From NCBI GenBank assembly GCA_948146395.1, contig OX411555.1:40069065-40133064 (forward strand): DNA of 64,000 nt. The letters are read 5' to 3'. Below are positions 34,234 to 47,667 of this stretch, piece by piece. The number at the start of each line of letters is the position of its first letter. Position 1 is the stretch's first letter. The stretch is from Fragum whitleyi. Lineage: Eukaryota > Mollusca > Bivalvia > Cardiida > Cardiidae. The position numbers and the translations under genes were made by a program. The notes beneath the pieces are model-generated. The model was not told the origin of the DNA and did not search any database. It worked only from the letters and a program-made list of their open reading frames with translations.

Positions 34234-35918
34234 CTATGTATAATTCTTATTTAGAGGGGATTGTCATCTTTTAATTGAGTTCACTGATACAGACTACACA
34301 GCAGCTGAAACTTTGAGAAAATTACCATGAAATATTCATGATGTTGTGGTAACGAACACATCTGGGTTGATATTACCAGATAAATGGCTGTGTGCCTTTT
34401 ATTACACTCCATAAATGAAAAGAATATCAACACTTTAGGATTTGTTTCAATTTCTGTGTTGTAAAGGCAAAATGCATTCATCTTAATTGCCTTTTTTCTA
34501 TTTCTTGTGAAATTTTCGTAATCCAAAGAATTAATGTTATTCTACAATATTGTTCTATCATTTTTTTTCCACTAAAATATCTGCCAAACTTTCAGAAGTT
34601 CATGTCATAATTTACATGCAATTTTTAATAGAAAACTGTTATAATAAATGTTTTGAGGGTGATTTTTAAAGGTAAAGATTATCAAAAATGTTATTTAATA
34701 GTAAAGAAGAGGGTTTTACTAAAAACAAATGTCGTTCTCCACTAATTTATTATTTTTTGAGGGTTGTTCAAAAATTAACCGGATTTTGCCTCGCAAAGTT
34801 TTATTTTTGAAACAATCAAAATAAATTTGGTATCATTCGCTGTCAGAATTCAATCTACAAATGGTTATTTAAAATTGATATAGTTATCAAAGATAGCACG
34901 CCTGCTTGGTTTAAACCTATTTATTTTACATCGATTGGGAAACAAGTTCTTACAACTTAGATTAATCCCTCTCGATTCTGCCATGTAAAATGTCATGGAA
35001 AAGAGTACCCGGCGCAGCAGATAAAATGACTCATATATTTGGCCTTCGTTTTTAAATATTCGTTCTTTTCTAACTGTTGAAACATTTGAAAATAAATTGC
35101 GTTGCTGGAATAAGTATTACAAATGCTTTGTATTAATTTGAAGTTATTTGACCGTAGAGTTTTTCGATAAGGTTTGTTTAAAATGTGGCGGGGTTAGTGT
35201 TTCGGAACGTTTTAGACGACGTCAACAGAATGCTCTGAATTTTCATCTTTAATTATTCTATTCGTTATCCAACAAAATAACGAAAGACATAAATCAAACA
35301 CTTGTCACGCTGAAAGGGAATGGCTCATTCTTCAAAAGTGCTTAATTTCATCGGTAGAGACGCTTCCGTGCCCCGTGAGATAAGAGGAAGAACGGACAGA
35401 GAGAAACTTGCGAAACCATTTGTAGGGACGTCAATTGCCTAGTCGCTGGAAGATATAGGCGATTGACTAAGGGGTACCTTTCTGAGAACTACCATTCTGA
35501 TATCCTACCATTCGATTTTACCTTTATACGAACCATAAAAGCTCAGCTTAATTTCAGGAACACTGAATTAATCCTTCTTCCATGAATAACGAGTCGTGAC
35601 AAGCTAAATTACACATCACCAAATGTCTCAATTCTAGACAGCGTCGCAAGTGTCATGTACTGTGCGCCGCCACCTAATACCCATGTAATTTTGCTTGCGT
35701 GTGAAATGTATATAAATCGTTCAACTGTTTCAGGTTTTGGCAAGTTTGATCATATAAAGTGTCCCATTGATATGAGTATACTTTTTTAACATAGCGATAA
35801 ATCAGTAATGATTAATTGACCTAATCCGGATAAATATTTAACATCCCTCGTATTTCTATCATATCTAAATAACATTTTTGAAAATATTAGTTACCAAGAT
35901 ACAAAAATTATGGGAAAA
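34234..35918. other. Longest low-repeat spacer on the left half; nothing recognised
   Basis: AT-rich, without tandem cores or SINEs. GGGTTGTTCAAAAATTAACC at about 34761 looks like a mariner-type terminal motif, but I find no partner end and no transposase. No coding similarity recognised. Confidence 0.4.
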
Positions 35919-38432
35919 CAAGAGGACCAAGATGGTCCTAGATCGCTCACCTGAGTCTCTTTGACCCCTGGGACATCACATTAATTAGATAGGCAGATGT
36001 CAAAAAGAAGATAATTGCCTAAGATCAAAACCATCAAGAGAAACGTTTTCAGCGAAGAGCAAGACAGATATGCCTTTTTGCTCTTTGATTCTATACAAGA
36101 GGGCCATAGTGGCCCTTAATCACTCACCTGAATGAACTGTCTAAAATTTTCAAAAGAAGTATGAGAAAAAGAATGATGAATGACTGAGCTAAACAAAGCT
36201 GTTGCTTCTATACAACTTGAGAATCCTTTTTTTTTTTCACAATTTTAAGGTTGACTAACAAGGATTTTTATAATCGATTTCGTGACCTAGTTTTTGACCC
36301 CAGATGACCTAATTTCGATCTCATCCGAGATTTCATCTTGACAATCATTCTGACCAAATTTCAGGTTGATTGGCCAAAAATTGTGGCCTCTAGAGTGCAA
36401 ACAAGGTTTTTCTTAGATTTGACTCTGTGACCTAGTTTTTGACCCCAGATGACCCAATTTCAAACTTATCCGAGATTTCATCAAGAAAATCATTCTAACC
36501 AAAATCCAGGTTGATCAGGCAATAAACGTGCCCACTAATGTGCCTACAAGGTTTTTCTAAGATTTGACCCTGTGACCTAGTTTTTGACCCAAGTTGACCC
36601 AATTTGAAACCCATTCGAGTTTTCATCAAGACGATCATTCTGACCTAATTTCAGGTTGATCAGCCAAAAAATGTAGCCTCGAGAAAGCAAACAAGGTTTT
36701 TCTTAGATTTGACCCTGTGACCTAGTTTTTGACCCCAGTTGACCCAATTTCAAACTCATTCGAGATATTATCAAGACAATCAGTCTGACAAAAATTCAGG
36801 TTGAATGGGCAAAAAAAGTGGCCTCTAGAGTGCATACAAGGTTTTTCTAAGATTTGACCCTGTGACCTAGCTTTTGACCCCAGTTGACTCAATTTCCAAC
36901 TTGTCTGAGATTTTATCAAGACAATCGTTCTGACCAAAATTCAGGTTGAACGGGCAAAAAATGTGGCCTCTAGAGTGCATACAAGGTTTTTCTTAGATTT
37001 GACCCAGTGACCTAGTTTTTGACCCCATTTGACCCAATTTTGAACTCGTCTGAGATTTCATCAAGACAATCATTCTTACCAAAATTCAGGTTGATCAGAC
37101 AAAAAATGTGACCTCTAGAGTGCATACAAGGTTTTTCTAAGATTTGACCCCGTGACCTAGTTTTTTACCCAATTTGACCCAATTTCTAACTCGTCCGAGA
37201 TTTTATCAAGACAATCATTCTGACCAAATTTCAGGTTGATTAGGCGAAAAATGTGGCCTCTAGAGTGCATACAAGGTAAATGTTGAAGACGGACGACACA
37301 CGACGGACGACGAACGACAGACAACGGACATCAACCCAACCACAAAAGCTCACCTTGAGCACTTTGTGCTCAGGTGAGCTAATAAAAAGGGATGCACCCG
37401 GGTGGACCCCAAATGTGACCCCAGGGTCTTGATATGAACAAACTTGAAAGAGGTCCATAAGATGATGCTACATACTAAATATGAAAGCTGTCTGCCTTTT
37501 GGTTTCATAGAAGATTTTTAAAGGATTTCCTATTTTCACCCATCGTGCTCAGATGAGCTGAAAGGGATGCGCCCGATTGGAGCCCAAATATGACCCAAGG
37601 GTCTTGATATGTACAAACTTGGTAAGGGCCCACTAGATGATGCTACATACCAAAAATGAAGGCAGTGTGTCCTCTGGTTAAAAGATTTTCGCTCTTTGAT
37701 TCTATGTAAAAAGGGTTGCGCGCGGGTGGAGCCCAAATATGATCCTAGGGTCTTGATATGAACAAACTTGGTAGAGGTCCACTAGATGATGCTACATACC
37801 AAATAGGAAAGCTGACTGCCATCTGGTTTCATAGAAGAAGATTTTTGAAATTATCGTTTTTTTACCCTTCGTGCTCATAAGAGATAAAGGGATGCACCCA
37901 TGCAAAGCCCAAATATAACCCAAGGGTCTTGATATGAACAAACTTGGTAGAGGCCCACTAGGTGATGCTACACACCAAATATTAAAGCTGTCTGCCATCT
38001 GGTTTCAGAGAAGAAGATTTTTAAAGATTTTCGCTCTTCGATTCTATGTAAAAAGGGTTGGGCCCGGGCAAAGCCCAAATATGACCCCAGGGTGTTGATA
38101 TGAACAAACTTGGTAGAGGTCCACTAGATAATGCTACATACCAAATATGAAAGCTGTCTGCCTTCTGGTTTCAGAGAAGAAGATTTTTAAAGATTTTCAT
38201 ATTTTCACCCTTTTTGTTAAGGGTAAAGGGAAAGGTAAGGGTGGATTTCATTTATTTGAACAACTTTGGTAGAGCTTGACCCAAGGAACATCCCTGCCAA
38301 GTTTCATCAAGATTGGCCCACTGGTTTAGGAGGAGAAGATGTTTAAAGAAATTGTGGACGACGCACGACAGACGACGTACATTCTACGATCCCAATAGCT
38401 CACCTTGAGCACTTAGTGCTCAGGTGAGCTAA
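35919..38432 (+). mobile_element. HINE-like element, core type A, containing a nested type D element
   Basis: 5' end ACAAGAGGACCAAGATGGTC, subterminal repeat GCTCACCTGAG, flank to CTCTTTGATTCTAT. It is interrupted by 36095-37382 and resumes TAAAAAGGGATGCACCCGGG with about five units. The 3' hairpin is GAGCACTTAGTGCTC with AGGTGAGCTAA. Internal ACGACGCACGACAGACGACG tract. Confidence 0.8.
36095..37382 (+). mobile_element. HINE-like element, core type D, nested, exact ends
   Basis: Begins ACAAGAGGGCCATAGTGGCC and ends GCACTTTGTGCTCAGGTGAG then CTAA. About seven units of some 145 bp (GACCCTGTGACCTAGTTTTT, GACCCCAGTTGACCCAATTT, CATCAAGACAATCATTCTGA, GTGGCCTCTAGAGTGCA), then a GACGACACACGACGGACGAC tract. 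Because it interrupts a known type A sequence (CTAT before, TAAAAAGG after), its boundaries are visible. There is no target-site duplication, and the flanks are T and T, as reported for Helentron-type insertions. Confidence 0.85.
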
Positions 38433-38827
38433 AAAGAGAGTATAATTAAAGAGGATATGATACCAATCATAACATAATCCGATGGAGTAAACATAGACCC
38501 AAGGAATACAGAGTGATTTTAGATTGTTGGTGGTTAGATTTAAAGAGATCGAAACAAGTTAATAGCCAATAACCTGATTTTTAAAGCATCTTAAGAAACT
38601 TGAATTAATCATAAAATGTTTGTTATCCAAGTCAATTTGCCAATATTTTATTGAATGTTGAAAGACGTGTGTTGAAGAATGAAATTAGCTTAGGGTTTCC
38701 TTCTTTTATATATAATTCACGAGACCAGTAAGAATAATAACTCGAAGTGCCTACAGAATGCGAGGTTAAAAATAAATTAAGTAGCATGTAAATTTTTCTT
38801 CAATAAGATGCAATTAATACTAGGTCT
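38433..38827. other. Spacer with no recognised gene
   Basis: AT-rich unique-looking sequence between two elements; nothing recognised. Confidence 0.45.
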
Positions 38828-39383
38828 TTAAAGCTGCTCTTGCACAGATTGGGAAAATGTGAATTTTAACATTTTTCGTAAAATCAATCGGAATAAACTA
38901 CCCCATCATGTTGAAGCCTTTAAAATAACAAGATTCAATCTGGTAATGCATCGAAAGAAAGACCGATATACCCGAATTTAGGTTAAATTCATTCTAAAAA
39001 ATAAAGTGACTACTAACGCTAATAAAAATATTCTTCAATTTCGAGCCAACTATTTTTGCTTGACATTCGGCATGTTTGTCTTATTCAATCAAAGATTAAA
39101 GTTAAAGTATTTGACTGCTAGAAACTTCATATCAATACAGGCAAAAAATGAAAGGTTATTCACGGAAAATAACGATTTTGTAATAAATAGACTAGAAATA
39201 AATAGACTGGATACCTTACTGAGCTTGCCACTTCGAAAAAATAAGTTACAAAATTATTGAAATATGTTGTTTCTAGTGCAAATGCTTTGGGCCATTCTTC
39301 ATTGTCTAAAAATACACACATTTCCAAAACTTAGAACAAGTTTTGTATTTTTTCTATGAAAAACTGTGCAAGAGCAGCTTTAA
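38828..39383. mobile_element. TTAA-ended TIR element
   Basis: Both ends carry TTAAAGCTGCTCTTGCACAG in inverted orientation (right end CTGTGCAAGAGCAGCTTTAA). The interior of about 515 bp has one open frame (39006-39260) without recognised similarity. Single copy in the window. Confidence 0.75.
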
Positions 39384-39713
39384 GGTATGATTTTATTAAA
39401 AGGAAATTGAATTTTATTGATGATTATATTTGAGCCAGTCCAGAAGAAAACCTGTATTAGTGCCAAAAATTTCGATTTTCAGATTTTAGTGTTTAATGAA
39501 AATAGAAGATATCAGCTTTAAAATGATGTGAAAATTATTGAAATAGCCCAACAGAAAGTCTTTCTGTGACGCTTCGAACATACCAACCCTCATCGCCAAA
39601 TAAAAAAGGAAAACAAAATTATGATGTTCACATTATAATCAAGTTGCGTTATGCATCGTCATTATGCTATTACCTTGTATTTTTTAACAGAATAAACAAG
39701 AGCAGTCAGAGAC

Positions 39714-41144
39714 GGATTATGCTCCCCGAATAAGGCATTGTCACAAAAACAAAAGCCATGTTGGACATGGTCATGCCCCGCAGCGAAAGCTTGATAGATC
39801 TAGTACACTGAAGCCTAATAGATTAAGGATTCTTTTGTACTCCAAGAGATTTACCTCCTATAAAATCTAAGTATTAAAAATAACAAAGGGCAATAACTCC
39901 AAAAATATGCAAGCAATAACTGTAGTTCTTGTATATAGCACTTTTCTTCCGTGAGATCTATCCACCCATAAAGTTTCAAGTGATAGCTATTATACTTAAG
40001 GAGATATGCCCCAGACAAAATCTAAGTATCAAAAATAACAAAGGGCAATAACTCCAAAATAATGCAAGCAATAACTGTAGTTCTTGGGCACTGCACTTCT
40101 CCTCCGTGAGATCTATCCATACATAACGTTTCAAGTTGATAGCTATTTTTGATTAATTTATTGAATGGAGTTAAACGCCGCTTTCAACATTTTTCCAGTT
40201 ATATCGCTGCGGCTGGAGCACCTAGCAATGGTTTCCTGGTATTTCTCTCACCAGTACAACCACCACATCCTTTCCTAGCCTCCAACTGCTATCTCACATA
40301 GGTTTACGGTTATCAACCCATTGGAGAGAGACGAATAGTCTGAAAGAATGAGTGCCTCCATCAGAGACCGAACCCGGGACCTCTAGATTGACAGTCCGAT
40401 GCGCTACCAACTGCGCTATGACAGCGGCTGATAGCTATTATACTCAAGAAGATATGCACCAGACATAATCTAAGTATTAAAAAATATCAAAGGGCAATAA
40501 CTTCAAAAATATGCAAGCAAGAGTTATAGTTCTTCTGCACTGCACTTCTCCTCCATAAGATCTATCCACCCATAAAGTTTCAAGTTGATAGCAATTATAC
40601 TCTAGGAGATATGCTCTGTGGTGAGAATGCAAGGATTCAAATAAGGTGTTATCTTATACAGCTAACATAAAGGTAACAAAAATTACACCCCCTTTTTGCA
40701 TGACATATTTTCAGACACAAATTTCAAATAGTTTATGGTAAAGAGCATCTGATTTGCTACTCAAATGTGAAATTTCATCAAATTCTGAACAAAGACTAGG
40801 ATAAATGAAAGAATAACTGTATTTTACAAGCTAAGGTAAAGGTAACAAAGTTTTAGCCCCCTTTTTCCAGGATATTTTTTTTTACGTTAATTTCAAATTG
40901 TTTATAGTAAAGGGCATCTGATTTGCTACTCAAATATGAAATTTCATTAAATTCTGACCATTTGACTAGGAGAAATTTGCAAAAAACTGTATTTTACCCG
41001 TAGTCCCCTTTTCCCGTGACAAGGCCTCAAATCCAAAAACCGTCACAGATGCATCAACATTATATCACAGGAAGTTCACATGGTAAGTTTCATTTGATTT
41101 GGCCCAAGGGTTATGGAGAAATCGCTGGGGACGGACGGACAGAA
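39714..41144 (+). mobile_element. HINE-like element, core type H, copy 1, with inserted SINE
   Basis: The 5' end ACAAAAGCCATGTTGGACAT at about 39753 has a CCATGT/ACATGG hairpin, followed by CATGCCCCGCAGCG. Just upstream at 39716 is an isolated TTATGCTCCCCGAA end. The core has units with GGGCAATAACTCCAAAA, GCACTGCACTTCTCCTC, AAGTTTCAAGTTGATAGC, then larger units (AGGTAACAAA, GCATCTGATTTGCTACTCAA). It finishes at a GGGGACGGACGGACAGA tract without the 3' hairpin. A SINE lies at 40149-40428. Confidence 0.65.
40149..40428 (-). mobile_element. SINE inserted in a type H element, 11-bp TSD
   Basis: Complete minus-strand copy with A and B boxes. TGATAGCTATT flanks it at 40138-40148 and 40429-40439. 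Removing it restores the type H unit (AAGTTGATAGCTATTATACT). Confidence 0.9.
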
Positions 41145-43761
41145 TGAACGTTTCCTCTTTTTCACACACCTGCTGAAGTATTTTGTTTATGTTTACTAGG
41201 TGTCCCATTGTGACCCAAAATGAAGCGGTCGAAAAATTCGATACCAGTATCTTTGAACAATGAACACCCTTCTAATTTTTATTATTGACAAGTGACAAGC
41301 TGAAATACGGATACTTCAGCCATTTTTGCGGATCTTAAAACAATTTGAGTAGTCAGTCTCTTAAATTAGTCTTTTAAACAGCTGGAACCCAATGCGAGTG
41401 TGATCAAGGTTTCCGGGTCTCTGTCTTGCCGATTTCTTCAATTATCAATTATTCCTATCTATCTATCTATATATACTGCCTAACTCCCTTTTCGGGTATT
41501 ACTTATTCCTCGAAGTTCACTTAAAATTCTGATAGATAGATTGCCGGAATTATATCTCTAACCAATATTTCATGTTTTCTAAACATATTTAAACATGCTA
41601 AAAGCATTCCTGTGACAAAAAATACGCAGGGAAACGTGTTCAAGAATTGCCCTACTTTTAACTAAAGATGATCAAAGTACAAAATATACTTGGTTGATAT
41701 GCCTGTACTAAAGATCATTTCCACCAAACTTTTAGCATTGCTATAAGCTTCCATGAATAATATCATATGTTTATTAGAGTCTTTTATATAAGTATTCATG
41801 AACATAAAACAAACCAAATGTACATAAAATCACCAATTCTGGGTCTTAGGTTTTTCCTATCAATCAATATAAGGACACAAAATATCAGTTCCAGATTTTA
41901 ATCTCTACAATCAGTACCTTCAGGGTTTAATTAAAATCATTCATTGTTGTTTACTGGTGATATTAATGAAATAAATTAGGTAGATGAATTCATTATTTTC
42001 TTATAACATCTGATCATGTCAAAGATTCTTGTATATCAAAGCTGAAGCAAGACCATGTGCATTGTAGAACTGGTAATGATAAGCTGGTTTATTTTTCAAA
42101 ATTTCTGTACAAATACAGATGCATGAAAATTACTGAAAGAAACTGTAAAAAGCAACAAGATCATCTATTATTCATGCATCTTTGAGGTTATATGGTAACT
42201 GCCAAGATAGGATTTTGGTTTATAGAACAAATACATGTAGCCTTTGATATTTCAGCTTCTAGTTAATTGCAATTGAAATGTTAATAACTTTGTTTTTTTT
42301 TATTTCACTCACATGATTGTGTTAACTTTTTAATCTACTCTGGGTGTAAATTACTTTAAAGGTGCTGTTAAAAAGTTGATTTCTGATTTTTAGAAACTGA
42401 ACATTCAAAAATGGTTGTATTGACTGTATTGGATAATGTTAAATAGATGACAGATGAAAAGTAATTTTTGAAGATCAGTCAATATTCCATATATATTCCA
42501 ATGTCCATTTAGGTTAATGTTTCTTTTGGAGATATAAGTATGGAAAATTAAAGAAAAAGAGAGAGATAATTTAGAGGTTATATTCATACAAGTAAATGAC
42601 AATTTAAGTTTCTTGTTTTAATAAATTTATGTACAATGATCCATAGAAATGCTTATCATAGTATTATCAGGAAAATAGTCAGATAGCAAAAAAGGAAAAG
42701 TAAAGCCTAATGCACATACATGTATTTCATCTTTCAAATTTAAGTTCAGTAAACAATAGAATAACCAGCATCCAAATACACAGTTAATTTAAATACCGGT
42801 ATTGAAGTGAGTTATTTTTTGAATTTGACATCAGTCTACCATAGCAAAAGTTTATTAAAAACTTATTTGTGATAGCCATTTTGAAATTCAGGAAAATCCA
42901 GATGAAATACATGGTTTTTAAAAAAAAATATCCCAAATGGTGTTTAATATTATTACTATAATTTATGTAAGAAGCCAGTTAAATAGCTCTTCAGACACTT
43001 TTCAAAGGTATATAATGTGACCTCATGTTTACCCTAATGAACTTGAAGACATTTAAGCCATTTGTAAAACCAAATTTCTGATTAAATGTCATTATTCTTT
43101 GAAATGCTGATGCACAACTACTGAATTTTTTGTAAATCTTTAAATTTTGTAAAGGATTGTATTTCTAAAATTGACAGACTGCAGGTATAACTGGACTATT
43201 GGCAGAATTACTATAAGATCTCCAATGAAGAAGTTTAGACAAGGGTTTATGAGAGTGAAAAAGAGCCTTTTATTTTTACAAATATATTTTCTAGGTTTTT
43301 GGAATGGTGTATATGTTACTGTAAAGCAACCTGACAACTCAGGACAGTCATAAACCACCAATTTAAGGTGTCAAAATATGTTAATAACAGCCTGCAACTG
43401 ATAGAAACTCTTTAATTGAACAAAATGCTTATTTTGATGCATTTTTGTGACTGATTAAAATATCAGCTTAAATGACATTATAATATGATCCCATATTGCT
43501 TTTACAACTTGAAGATACCAGTACATATTTCAGTGACATAGATTTTATCAAGAGGCACACTTTTTTACTTTCTTATTTGATTCAATTATTTATTTGAGTT
43601 ATTTTAATTAACTAGCTTATTAATTCTTATTAATAGCTTATTAATCCATTCTGCTTTATAACTCTATTTTAAAGAATTATAAAAATTATTTCTTTTCACA
43701 AAAAAGGACAATTATTTATTTTTGAAACAATATAAACTATTACTAAGACCCTTTCTTACTC
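41145..43761. other. Long spacer, nothing recognised
   Basis: About 2.6 kb of AT-rich sequence without tandem cores or SINEs. Minor items: CTATCTATCTATATATA near 41456, a block near 41470-41505 (CTGCCTAACTCCCTTTTCGG) shared inverted with 19975, and opposing open frames near 43140-43361 without similarity. It may be intronic or intergenic. Confidence 0.4.
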
Positions 43762-43920
43762 TTAAAGTTGTGGACCCATTCCACAACATTTTGGAACTCA
43801 TGAACTTTCATAATGTTGACTGACGTTTCCTAATGAAAATCATTAGGAAACCTCGGTTAACACTGTTTAAGTTAATTACTCCCGAAACATCTCGGAACTA
43901 TTACGGGTTCATTACCTTAA
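43762..43920. mobile_element. TTAA-ended palindromic MITE (family M2), copy 1
   Basis: TTAAAGTTGTGGACCCATTC to TTACGGGTTCATTACCTTAA, with a central hairpin GTTTCCTAATGAAAATCATT then AGGAAAC. Four copies are seen in the window. Non-coding. Confidence 0.75.
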
Positions 43921-45599
43921 ATCAAAGCAACAAAAATAAACAGTATTATTTTCTGGAACTTAAAGCCATTTTAATTTATCAGAGGTTCTTTGTTAAAGCT
44001 ATTTATCTTCTACCTGTGCCCAGTCTTTTCAAAATGTTATTGAAAGGGGAAAATTATGCTTCCCATCATCATATCAGAAAAAATTGGAAGTAATATTTTG
44101 GTATTTGTAACAACAAAAAAATACCATAATACAGATTTTTGTATGTCTTTGCTATCTCAGTTATTTAAAAGACCCATTAACTTAAATTTCCATGTCTTTC
44201 TGTCCCTATCTGTCTGTCTTCTCTGTCTGGAAGTCTATTTCTCTGTCTAATCACATTTTCTGTCATATTTTGTCTTTCTTTCATAATGTTTTTTTTTAGT
44301 TGGCAAAAGAGAATTGTTTGTGACAAACAGTTTCTTCATTTTCATCAGTGTTTTCCTTGGTATTTTTTCATCAAAAGAGGGAAAAGGTTTAAATGGATTG
44401 AGTCTATTGTATCATTGAAATTTTAAAGTTGGTTATGGCTCTGCTGTCAATTTCTTTGTTGTTCTATTTGTATATGAGTGTGTTTGTGACTGTGCAACAA
44501 AGCCACCCTTTAAGCAGCTGGTGTTTCCTTGTTTCTGGTGTTTCTTTTTTTGTAGAAAATTTCCTTCTTCTTCAATTTCTCTGCTGTTCTTGCACAGTAC
44601 ATTTGTCCTATTGCCCTGTGTGTTCATCCCTATACTCTCTCTCAATTGATCTCTTTATCCATCCATCCTTCTCTTCATCTATCCATTCATTGGTCCATCC
44701 ATGGACCATACTTAACTTAACTCTTGTCATGCTGAACCCGGATTATTCCTTCCTTGGCAGGAGCTATAGACAAACATCAGCCTTCCCATATGTGCAGTCT
44801 GATCTTTGTCCATACTACCAATTTCTCCTTTTTTGAGACTATCCATCCATCCATCCTTCCTCCCTTTTTTTTCCTTTTTCTTCCATCCATCCAACCAATT
44901 GTGATTGATACCAGTTTTAATGACATGCCTTTCTTACTTTTTCCTTTAATTTCACACCATTGTAAAGCTTGTAACTGGAAGCTGTTTTCAAACACGTTAG
45001 GGTATTTTGACTGAAATTGATTTATTTTTGAGCCCATTATCTACCTAGATAAAGATCTACATTGTGTGATTACAGAAATATTTCCATGCATTTTCGGGGG
45101 TTAACACAATATGCCGTGTGTCATTTATTTACAGCATGCATAGATTTAAGTGTGATGATACCTTTTTCAGAGGATTGATGATAGGCACTAATAAATCAAA
45201 TCAATGTTTTTCGCAATATTTCTACTTCCAAAAGATTTGTTAACCTTAAAAACTGATCTAAGATTTGTTGAAAATAATTTTTGATTCAATATTGTAATGA
45301 ATCTTTGATTTTGACCAATTAGCGACTAAATTAACATGTTAAAAGCGGCGAGAATTTTTGTTTACACAAACGAATTGCCTACTGGTTTGACATTGCTGTG
45401 ATTGATTTTCTTCTCCTTTTTAAATTCGGCATCAAATTATTCATTTAACTTGCAAATTCGTCATAAACTAAGAACGTAGCAAGTTTGACAGTTAGGTTCG
45501 CTTTAAGAAAATGGGACACCACGCTTTGTGTATAGCAACAAGTAGTATCGGACTGAAGGAATGCTGCGCTCTGATTGGCTAATTTGAAAACAACAGAAC
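43921..45599. other. Spacer with short repeats only
   Basis: Hairpin AGAGAATTGTTTGTGACAAA then CAGTTTCTTC near 44308. CATC-rich tracts near 44660-44700 and 44842-44895. The dispersed repeat TTGTCATGCTGAACCCGGAT at 44724-44830 recurs near 28925. Open frames across these tracts are low-complexity translations. Confidence 0.45.
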
Positions 45600-45657
45600 G
45601 GTCCATTACAGACAGACGAAGCTGCAGCTATATGCTCTCCATTTGGGGAGCATAAAA
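45600..45657 (+). mobile_element. Solitary 3' end of a type H element
   Basis: TTACAGACAGACGAAGCTGC then TATATGCTCTCCATTTGGGG then AGCATAA, the same end as at 57235-57276. No core is present. Confidence 0.6.
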
Positions 45658-46640
45658 AACTACACTAATTAACAAAACCCTTGTCTAGAAAAAGTCACCC
45701 TGATGCGATAACTCAGCAGTGATTCATTTTGCTGCGCATCCCGCATCAAAGATGCACAAATTTCACAAAAGATTCATAGTTTTCAAATATGTCAGTCCCT
45801 GGGATGCAAAATTTCTTAATTGTATCTTTCATATTGAAGTTTGAAAATGATCAACATTTGGTTTACTACTAAACCAGCCAAACAAGTTACCTAAGCACCT
45901 GTGGTGTAAAATTCAAAATAAAATAACCCAAATATTAGATTGAACTCTGAATTTATTATCACAATGTGCTTAATGCCCATGTGCAGCTGAAAAAGATAAG
46001 GACTCATTGTTTCAAATCATGCGAGTCCCAGGGACCCCTTCTTTCAAATTTCAAAATAAATCACTGTTTTGACTGCACTAGTTATTAAGTTTGGTTGTGT
46101 CCACATATTATCTACATGCCCATATTTATGCAGCAGGTGACGAGTTCAAATAATCTGGTTTGGACATGTTACATCCTGGTACATTGGTCGTACATACTGC
46201 CTCACTGTCCTATGAAGATACATAGTACGTTCTTCAGACAATTCCTGGGGTACAATGATGTTGGGTAAATCTGTCAATATCCTGACGTTCCCGGGTTTTA
46301 TGGAGATGAGCACCCTTCTCCATCTGGTCCACAGCTGTTCTCATTCGCACGGAACCTATTGAATCCGATAAAACTTAAAATACTGGTATTTCCTGAAAAT
46401 AAAAAACAAAAAAAAAATAATATTTCTTATTGTTGAATAGGTAAAAAACTGAAGAAAATAAGAACAGCAAGAAATATGCAATTTTCCTATTCACGATTAC
46501 ATCTACTGAAAAATATGATAAACCCAGGCAAAATCCTAAGTAATAGATGAAGTAATAGTTTCTAAAAATATCATGACTTTCACATGTTTCAATTTATTCT
46601 AAAAGCTGAAAAGTTAACCATAAAACTAATCTATATAAAA

Positions 46641-46949
46641 ACAAGATGTGTTTGTGAAACACTAATGCCCCCGTAACAGCAATTTTTTTCAAAGTTTGAC
46701 CTTGACAGATGACCTTGACCTTGTCACATGACCTTGACTTTGGTACCAGCAGATGCGGATCATTGAGATCTATCATCATGCCAAATATGAGCCTTGTATC
46801 TAGAATAGGCTTGATGATAAGGCAAAGGTTAAGTTTGGTTAAGTTTTCGGACAGATGGACAGACAGACAGACGGCTTGACGGACAGACAGACAGACAGAC
46901 GGACATGAGTAAAACAATATGCCCCCGATCTCTCGATGCGGGGGGATAA
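46641..46949 (+). mobile_element. HINE-like element with ATGCCCCCG ends (type G), short
   Basis: 5' ACAAGATGTGTTTGTGAAAC with a GTGTTT/AAACAC hairpin, then AATGCCCCCG. A single CAAATATGAGCCTTGTATC core with TGACCTTGACC words follows, then a GGACAGACAGACAGACGG tract. The 3' hairpin TATGCCCCCGATCTCTCGAT then GCGGGGGGATAA. It lies in the last intron of the transposase relic. It is the smallest complete example of the plan, with no tandem core. Confidence 0.75.
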
Positions 46950-47415
46950 AAATTGAAATGCGCCAGTTCAAGCTATATCGAAAAAAAAGTTTACTTAGAA
47001 ACAGGACATTGAAAGTCCCCGATTCATGTTATAGTTTTGTGTTTAAGTTTTAAATAGTTTCTCTGAAATTATAGCATAACATCAAGTAAAATTTTACTTT
47101 AGTCTTTACCCAATGCCAGGTATTGGTTTGAACATAGGCGACTAGTAACTTTTCCAATCTTGCCAACACCATGCCGGGTAGCGAATGGCTTTATTTACTG
47201 TAGACAATCGGTTAACAACATCTTCAAGTGTCACAATCTAAAATATACAAAGTGAAAATGTAAATATTCTCAGTATCGTACAAAGGAAAATTGTGCCGAG
47301 TCAGTCAAGTTCTTCACTATAAATGGCAAATATGATATTCAATGTGTTAGAGGTGAAAATAGCTAGGTGACGAATGAATGGGCATATCATCAACCTCCTT
47401 TCTAAAAGGATACTG

Positions 47416-47667
47416 GCCACCGTCGAGGCATAGTTAGTAGCTTGTCAGACTCTCAATCTGGAGGTCCCGGGTTTGATCCCCGACGGTGGCACTCATTCTT
47501 TCCAACTAGTTGTCTCTCACAAATGGGTTGGTAATCATAGAGCTATTAGAGATAGCAGCTGGAGGCTAGGAAATTACTGGTGAGAGTTGTTGTTAGGTTC
47601 TCTAGCCGCAATATAACTGAAACACTGTTGAAAGCGGCGTAAAAGCCCATTCAATCATTCAATCAAT
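47416..47667 (+). mobile_element. SINE with 15-bp TSD (one mismatch)
   Basis: Head CATAGTTAGTAGCTTGTCAG with a decayed A box and B box GGTTTGATCC. It is flanked by TCTAAAAGGATACTG (47401-47415) and TCTAAAAGGCTACTG (47668-47682). The mismatch suggests an older insertion. It lies in an intron of the transposase relic. Confidence 0.85.

Noticed and set aside
34761..34785. Mariner-like terminal motif GGTTGTTCAAAAATTAACCG
   Set aside because: No matching inverted end and no transposase found within several kb; too weak to call.
44429..44836. 135-codon open frame with hydrophobic stretches
   Set aside because: It crosses a low-complexity CATC tract and a dispersed repeat; a similar-length frame exists on the other strand. 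No support as a gene.
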